Below, one piece after another: positions 60,417-64,000 of a stretch of 64,000 bases of DNA. The notes below the pieces were generated by a model. The model was not told the DNA's origin. It ran no database searches and saw only the letters and a program-made list of their open reading frames with translations. Source of the stretch: Xanthobacteraceae bacterium (GTDB lineage Bacteria; Pseudomonadota; Alphaproteobacteria; Rhizobiales; Xanthobacteraceae); NCBI GenBank assembly GCA_028290465.1, contig JAQGJU010000092.1:1-64000 (forward strand), written 5' to 3'. A program made the position numbers and the translations under genes. The first letter of the stretch is position 1, and the number at the start of each line of letters is the position of its first letter.

Positions 60417-60461
60417 CGGGCAGGCTGTAAGAGAAATATTGCAGGGATTTCAGGCGCTTAG

Positions 60462-60513
60462 TGGTAGCGGGGGAGGGACTCGAACCCCCGACCCCAGGAT
60501 TATGATGCCTGGA
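60462..60513 (-). pseudogene. 3' fragment of a tRNA-Met (CAT)-like gene
   Basis: Read on the minus strand, 60513-60462 contains an anticodon arm with CAT in the loop (ATCATAA), a variable region, a T-arm (GGGGG-TTCGAGT-CCCTC), the acceptor strand CCCCGCT, discriminator A, and encoded CCA. The D-arm and 5' acceptor strand are missing; sequence beyond 60513 no longer fits. A complete tRNA is therefore not encoded here. A tRNA 3' half is the usual remnant at the distal end of an element integrated into a tRNA gene. Confidence 0.65.
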
Positions 60514-60562
60514 GTGCAAGCTCTAGCGGCCTTCGACGTTGATTTTATGGTTACTTTCCCCG

Positions 60563-60908
60563 GGCCGCCGGTTCCGCATCCTGGCGATCGTCGACGACTT
60601 CACGCGCGAATGCTTGGCCTTGGTCGCCGACACCTCGCTGCCGGGCTTGAGGGTGGCGCGCGAACTTGAGGCCGTCATTGCCTGCCGTGGTCGCCCCGCC
60701 ATGTGCGTCTCCGACAACGGCACCGAGCTGACCGGCATGGCGATCCTGCGCTGGACCCAGGAGACGCGGATAGAGTGGCACTACATCGCGCCCGGCAAGC
60801 CGCAGCAGAACGCCTTCGTCGAGAGCTTCAATGGCCGGCTTCGCGACGAACTGCTCAATGAAACGCTGTTCACCTCGCTCGCCCAGGCCCGTGCCGTCCT
60901 GGCTGCTA
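60563..60908 (+). mobile_element. IS3-family transposase (OrfB) fragment
   Basis: The frame encodes [17 protein letters not shown], then [11 protein letters not shown] and [23 protein letters not shown]: the D, D and E regions of the rve-type DDE domain of IS3 OrfB. Both ends are cut: homology begins in the middle of the catalytic core near 60563 and stops near 60908 before the usual R-P-H-S-x-L end. No terminal inverted repeats or OrfA are seen, so it is a dead remnant. Confidence 0.85.
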
Positions 60909-61195
60909 GGTTGCCAGACTAGAAGTGGTCCGGTTCTGAGACGGGCGGTTAAGGTGGACCCGATGACCAGTAGGATGTTCCACCTGTGGAGGACTTGGCT
61001 GGGCGCCATGTCACAATGCCGGCGCATCGTTGATGCCATCACCTACTTTGGCGACCACCGTTGATCTGTGGATGCGGCGATTCCAGCCGAGATCATCCAG
61101 ACAGCACCTTTAGGATTCTGCGCGTTCGCGTCGGCCGCGCCGTCGCCGATGAAGAGCGGTCGCTTGCAAGCCGCTCCCGGCGAGACCTTGGCCGT
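60909..61195. other. Intergenic sequence behind the IS3 fragment, nothing recognised
   Basis: About 290 bp. A 33-codon frame (60964-61065) is present but has no ribosome-binding site or homology that I recognise. The sequence is probably further debris of mobile DNA at the edge of the eCIS locus. Confidence 0.4.
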
Positions 61196-62596
61196 CTACA
61201 GATAGTCGCCTCTTCGAAGTTCGTGTTTTTCCATCCGATACCGCAGGGTGTCGCGCGACACGCCCAACTTCCGTGCCGCCATGGTAACGTTACCGCCGTG
61301 CTCGCGCAGGGCGTCGATGATCAGTGAACGTTCAACGCCGGCCAAGTTGGTCTTTCCCGGCGGCGCCGCGGCCGGGCTGTCGCTGACGAGGGTCGGCACC
61401 TCTCGCAAATTGAGATCGGGCGGCTGAATGGCGTCACGGGCACACATCAAACAGGCCTGCTCGATGACGTTGCGCAATTCGCGCACGTTGCCGGGCCAAG
61501 TGTGCTTCAGCAGCGCGGCCCGTGCTTCGAGCGTCAGCGACAGCCGCGAGCGCCCGTAGCGGCGCTGAAATTCCGCAACGAAAATCTCCGCGATCAAGAT
61601 GATGTCGGCGCTGCGGTTGCGTAGCGGGGGTACCTCTATGGTGACGGTATTCAGGCGATACAAAAGGTCGCTCCGGAATTCGCCGTGGCGCGAGCGTTCC
61701 TCGATGGCCCCATTGGTCGCGGCGATGAAGCGGACGTCGATGGCGCGATCGCGCACGCTGCCGACCGGGCGAATAACCTTGTCCTCGATTGCCTTCAGCA
61801 GTTTGGCCTGCTGCGGCAGCGGCAACTCGCCCAATTCGTCGAGAAACAACGTCCCGCCGTCGGCCGCCTGGAAAAGGCCCACCTTCTTCTCGTTTGCGCC
61901 AGTGAACGCACCGCGTTCATGGCCGAACAGCTCGGATTCCACCAATTGGTCGGGCAAAGCTGCGCAGTTCACCGAGATGAACGGCTGGTTGGCGCGCGGT
62001 CCGTCGTAATGCAGCGCGCGAGCGATCAGCTCCTTGCCGCTGCCCGTCTCGCCTAGAATCAGAACCGGCGGGCCCGGCTGGGACGTGCTTGCCGCCGCCG
62101 TGCGCTCCGCGGCCAGCAGGAAGTTGATGCGCTGCTTCATTTCGAGAATCGCCGGCGAGTTGCCGATAACGCAATCGGCGCCGCTCGCGCTTCTCTCGCG
62201 GGAGCGCAGATAGGACAGCGAGCCTTCGACACGCGCCTGCGTCAACAGTTTTTCGGTCAGCAAGGCGATCTCATCCAACGACACCGGCTTGGTCAGGTAA
62301 TCGTCGGCGCCGCTCTTCATGGCCGCGACCGCCACGTCGACCCCACCGTACGCGGTGATCATCACGAGCTTGGTCCAGCGATCCTTGGCGCGAATTTCTC
62401 CGATGAGCGATAGGCCGGTGCCATCCGGAAGGTTATGGTCGAGCAAGACGATATCGGGCTGCAGCTCGTTATAGCGCTTCAGCCCGGCCGCCACCGTGTC
62501 GGCCGTTTCCGCATGATAGCCGCGGTTGGTGAGAAACGTCTTGATGTTGCGAGCCAACAGGCTCTCGTCTTCGACGATAAGAACGAGACCAGACAT
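61196..62596 (-). CDS. NtrC-family sigma-54-dependent response regulator
   Basis: A 466-aa protein from ATG 62596, which overlaps the sensor gene stop (TGATG). The receiver domain has phospho-acceptor D53 ([11 protein letters not shown]) and DYLTKP. The AAA+ domain has Walker A GETGSGKE, the sigma-54 contact motif GAFTGA and Walker [16 protein letters not shown] Fis-type helix-turn-helix closes the protein ([19 protein letters not shown]). It activates sigma-54 promoters after phosphorylation by the partner kinase. Targets are unknown; the eCIS locus is a neighbour but no sigma-54 site was recognised before it. Confidence 0.93.
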   Translation of the reverse strand: MSGLVLIVEDESLLARNIKTFLTNRGYHAETADTVAAGLKRYNELQPDIVLLDHNLPDGTGLSLIGEIRAKDRWTKLVMITAYGGVDVAVAAMKSGADDYLTKPVSLDEIALLTEKLLTQARVEGSLSYLRSRERSASGADCVIGNSPAILEMKQRINFLLAAERTAAASTSQPGPPVLILGETGSGKELIARALHYDGPRANQPFISVNCAALPDQLVESELFGHERGAFTGANEKKVGLFQAADGGTLFLDELGELPLPQQAKLLKAIEDKVIRPVGSVRDRAIDVRFIAATNGAIEERSRHGEFRSDLLYRLNTVTIEVPPLRNRSADIILIAEIFVAEFQRRYGRSRLSLTLEARAALLKHTWPGNVRELRNVIEQACLMCARDAIQPPDLNLREVPTLVSDSPAAAPPGKTNLAGVERSLIIDALREHGGNVTMAARKLGVSRDTLRYRMEKHELRRGDYL

Positions 62597-63939
62597 CAGG
62601 CCGCCTTGAGGTCGATGCACACCGTGGTGCCGAGGTCGCGCGTGCTGGCAATCTGCAATTTTCCTTGAAACCGCTCGATAACGCCCTTCGCAAGTACCAG
62701 GCCGAGTCCGAGGCCGCGCGCCTTGGTGGTGAAGTAAGATTGCGCCACGCGTTCCAAAATTTCGGCCGGGATGCCGCGGCCTGTGTCGGCGATTGTGATC
62801 GCGAGACGATCTTTTTCCCTGGCCTCGACCGAAAGAGTTAGCTTTCCGCCCTCCGGCATCGCCTCGATCGCGTTGGTGACGATGCTGGTCAGCGCCTGTT
62901 CGAGGAGCCGTCCGTCGGCCAGAACCTTGCGGGGCCCGTCCCGTTTGTCGACGATCACGGGCTCGATCCGATACCGTTCGATCGCGGCGCGATGCTTGGT
63001 AATGACGGTGTCCAGCGCGTTAAGCGGGTCCACCGGGTGCAGCTGATAAGGTTCAGACCGCGCATAGGCGAGCAGATCTCGGACATAGCCGTCCATCCGG
63101 TCGACTTCCTGGATCACCTCGTCGACGACCTCGCATTTGCCGTCCGGCAACTCGCTGCGCCAAAGCTCCGCCGACGAGCGGATCGCCGACATCGGATTGC
63201 GCAGGCTGTGAGCGACCGCACCGGACATCTGGCCGATGGCGGCGAGGGCCTCCATTTCGGAGAGGTGCCGCTGCTGTTGCTCGATCAGGCGCGCGCCGCG
63301 CTGCACGATCCAGTAGAGGGTCAGGAACAAGACAAGGGCGGCAAACGCGGCAGCCGTCCAGACGATGCGCTGTCCAAGGCGAATAGTCTCGTTGAGCGCC
63401 AGCGGGTGCTTGTAGAATTCCACAACCCCCAGGACCGGCCCGCGGCCGCCCTCCGCGCGAATTGGAATATAGGCCTCGATGAAGTGGCCCAATCTCCCTA
63501 GCGCAACGTGCTCCGGCTTGCTTTCGTCCGGCAAGGTTCCGATCTCGGTCACGCGCTGGCCGCGGAAGGCTTCGTCGAGCTCAGCATTTCGTTCAAACTT
63601 CTGGCCGACCAGCTGTTTTTCAGTCGACCACAAGATCCTGTGGGTAGGCGCGTGAATGTTGACCCGAAATACACCCGGCATGCTGACGATGTGGCGGGCG
63701 AAATCGAGCAGCGCCGCGCTCGGGACCTGGGGCGCAGACCCATCGTCGTTGAACATGGCGCTGCCGTCCACACGGACGATGCTTTCCATGAATTCTTGCG
63801 AAACCTCGCTCTCCCGTTCGAGCAGACTGCGGGTCACAAAGCTCGAGACCCAATACGCGGAAATGACACAGATGACCGCGATGCTGCCAAAGCTGCCGAG
63901 CGCAAACCAGAGGCGGAGATTGAATGTGTAGCGTTTCAT
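62596..63939 (-). CDS. Sensor histidine kinase, NtrB/DctB-like
   Basis: A 447-aa inner-membrane kinase. TM1 lies near residues 10-32 ([21 protein letters not shown]), a periplasmic sensor domain spans ~35-188, and TM2 is near 190-212 ([20 protein letters not shown]). The dimerisation domain has H244 ([14 protein letters not shown]). The ATPase domain has [17 protein letters not shown] and [11 protein letters not shown]. It probably senses a small periplasmic ligand and phosphorylates the downstream NtrC-type regulator, with which it is translationally coupled. The start ATG 63939 leaves about 60 bp to the window edge. Confidence 0.92.
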   Translation of the reverse strand: MKRYTFNLRLWFALGSFGSIAVICVISAYWVSSFVTRSLLERESEVSQEFMESIVRVDGSAMFNDDGSAPQVPSAALLDFARHIVSMPGVFRVNIHAPTHRILWSTEKQLVGQKFERNAELDEAFRGQRVTEIGTLPDESKPEHVALGRLGHFIEAYIPIRAEGGRGPVLGVVEFYKHPLALNETIRLGQRIVWTAAAFAALVLFLTLYWIVQRGARLIEQQQRHLSEMEALAAIGQMSGAVAHSLRNPMSAIRSSAELWRSELPDGKCEVVDEVIQEVDRMDGYVRDLLAYARSEPYQLHPVDPLNALDTVITKHRAAIERYRIEPVIVDKRDGPRKVLADGRLLEQALTSIVTNAIEAMPEGGKLTLSVEAREKDRLAITIADTGRGIPAEILERVAQSYFTTKARGLGLGLVLAKGVIERFQGKLQIASTRDLGTTVCIDLKAA

Positions 63940-64000
63940 GAGATTGGTGCTGGCGCCCTGGGATAGCCAAGTTGAGGCACCCGCAAACTTGGAATCAGTG

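Noticed and set aside
60462-60540. Complete tRNA gene
   Set aside because: The anticodon arm, T-arm and CCA end are present, but no matching D-arm or 5' acceptor strand follows.

Overview
The window is high-GC alphaproteobacterial DNA, most likely from a member of the Hyphomicrobiales (Xanthobacteraceae/Nitrobacteraceae type). The evidence is the codon bias, DUF3618 and holin-X stress proteins, an EcfG-type GGAAC-N16-CGTT promoter, a Bug/TctC receptor fragment, and short palindromic intergenic repeats typical of Bradyrhizobium and Rhodopseudomonas relatives. It consists of two accessory blocks separated by a stretch of ordinary and decaying chromosomal genes. Family assignments rest on reading the sequence; no database search was run.

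Region 1 (1-16.7 kb) is the late half of a prophage, all on the plus strand. It opens with the 3' end of a polymorphic-toxin gene whose RNase A-like domain is split by a frameshift, followed by its immunity gene. A decayed second copy of the toxin carrier and a palindromic insertion come next. Then follow internal-virion (ejection) type proteins. The larger one, 777 aa, ends in an HNH-like nuclease toxin domain and is followed by an Imm11-like immunity gene. Behind it lie three small virion-type proteins, two tail-fibre proteins with a shared N-terminal domain that flank a membrane O-acyltransferase, a glycine-rich protein, a GH19 endolysin, a lysis cassette (two membrane proteins and a coiled-coil membrane protein), and two AT-richer cargo genes. 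No integrase, terminase or capsid gene is in the window; they presumably lie to the left.

Region 2 (16.7-29.4 kb) is chromosomal background: kup (potassium uptake), a truncated-haemoglobin fossil, a methyl-accepting chemotaxis protein, a four-gene minus-strand cassette of stress-type membrane proteins, small unknown genes, and a scar where a Bug receptor fragment meets rearranged amidohydrolase fragments. An EcfG-like promoter then precedes a 24-aa membrane microprotein and a four-helix membrane protein.

Region 3 (29.6-60.4 kb) is a nearly complete extracellular contractile injection system (eCIS, Afp/PVC type): DUF4255 cap protein, unknown partner, sheath, two tube proteins, DUF5908, LysM adaptor, VgrG-like spike, PAAR tip, gp25, a very large baseplate J protein with a 17-cysteine CX3C insert, a second baseplate protein, a tape-measure protein with three exact-period 171-residue repeats, and an AAA+ ATPase. 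Two candidate payloads are interleaved: a DUF4157 protein with two caspase-like His/Cys domains, and a glycine-zipper protein with an HELGHH metallopeptidase motif. They share an ALxQSPR N-terminal motif. A minus-strand operon of three glycan-modifying proteins (GT9, FkbM methyltransferase, and a 1141-aa GT2-GT9-GT4-methyltransferase fusion) sits inside the locus. No tail-fibre gene is recognisable. The right edge has a 3' fragment of a tRNA-Met-like gene and a broken IS3 transposase.

Region 4 (61.2-64 kb) is a minus-strand NtrB/NtrC-type two-component pair.
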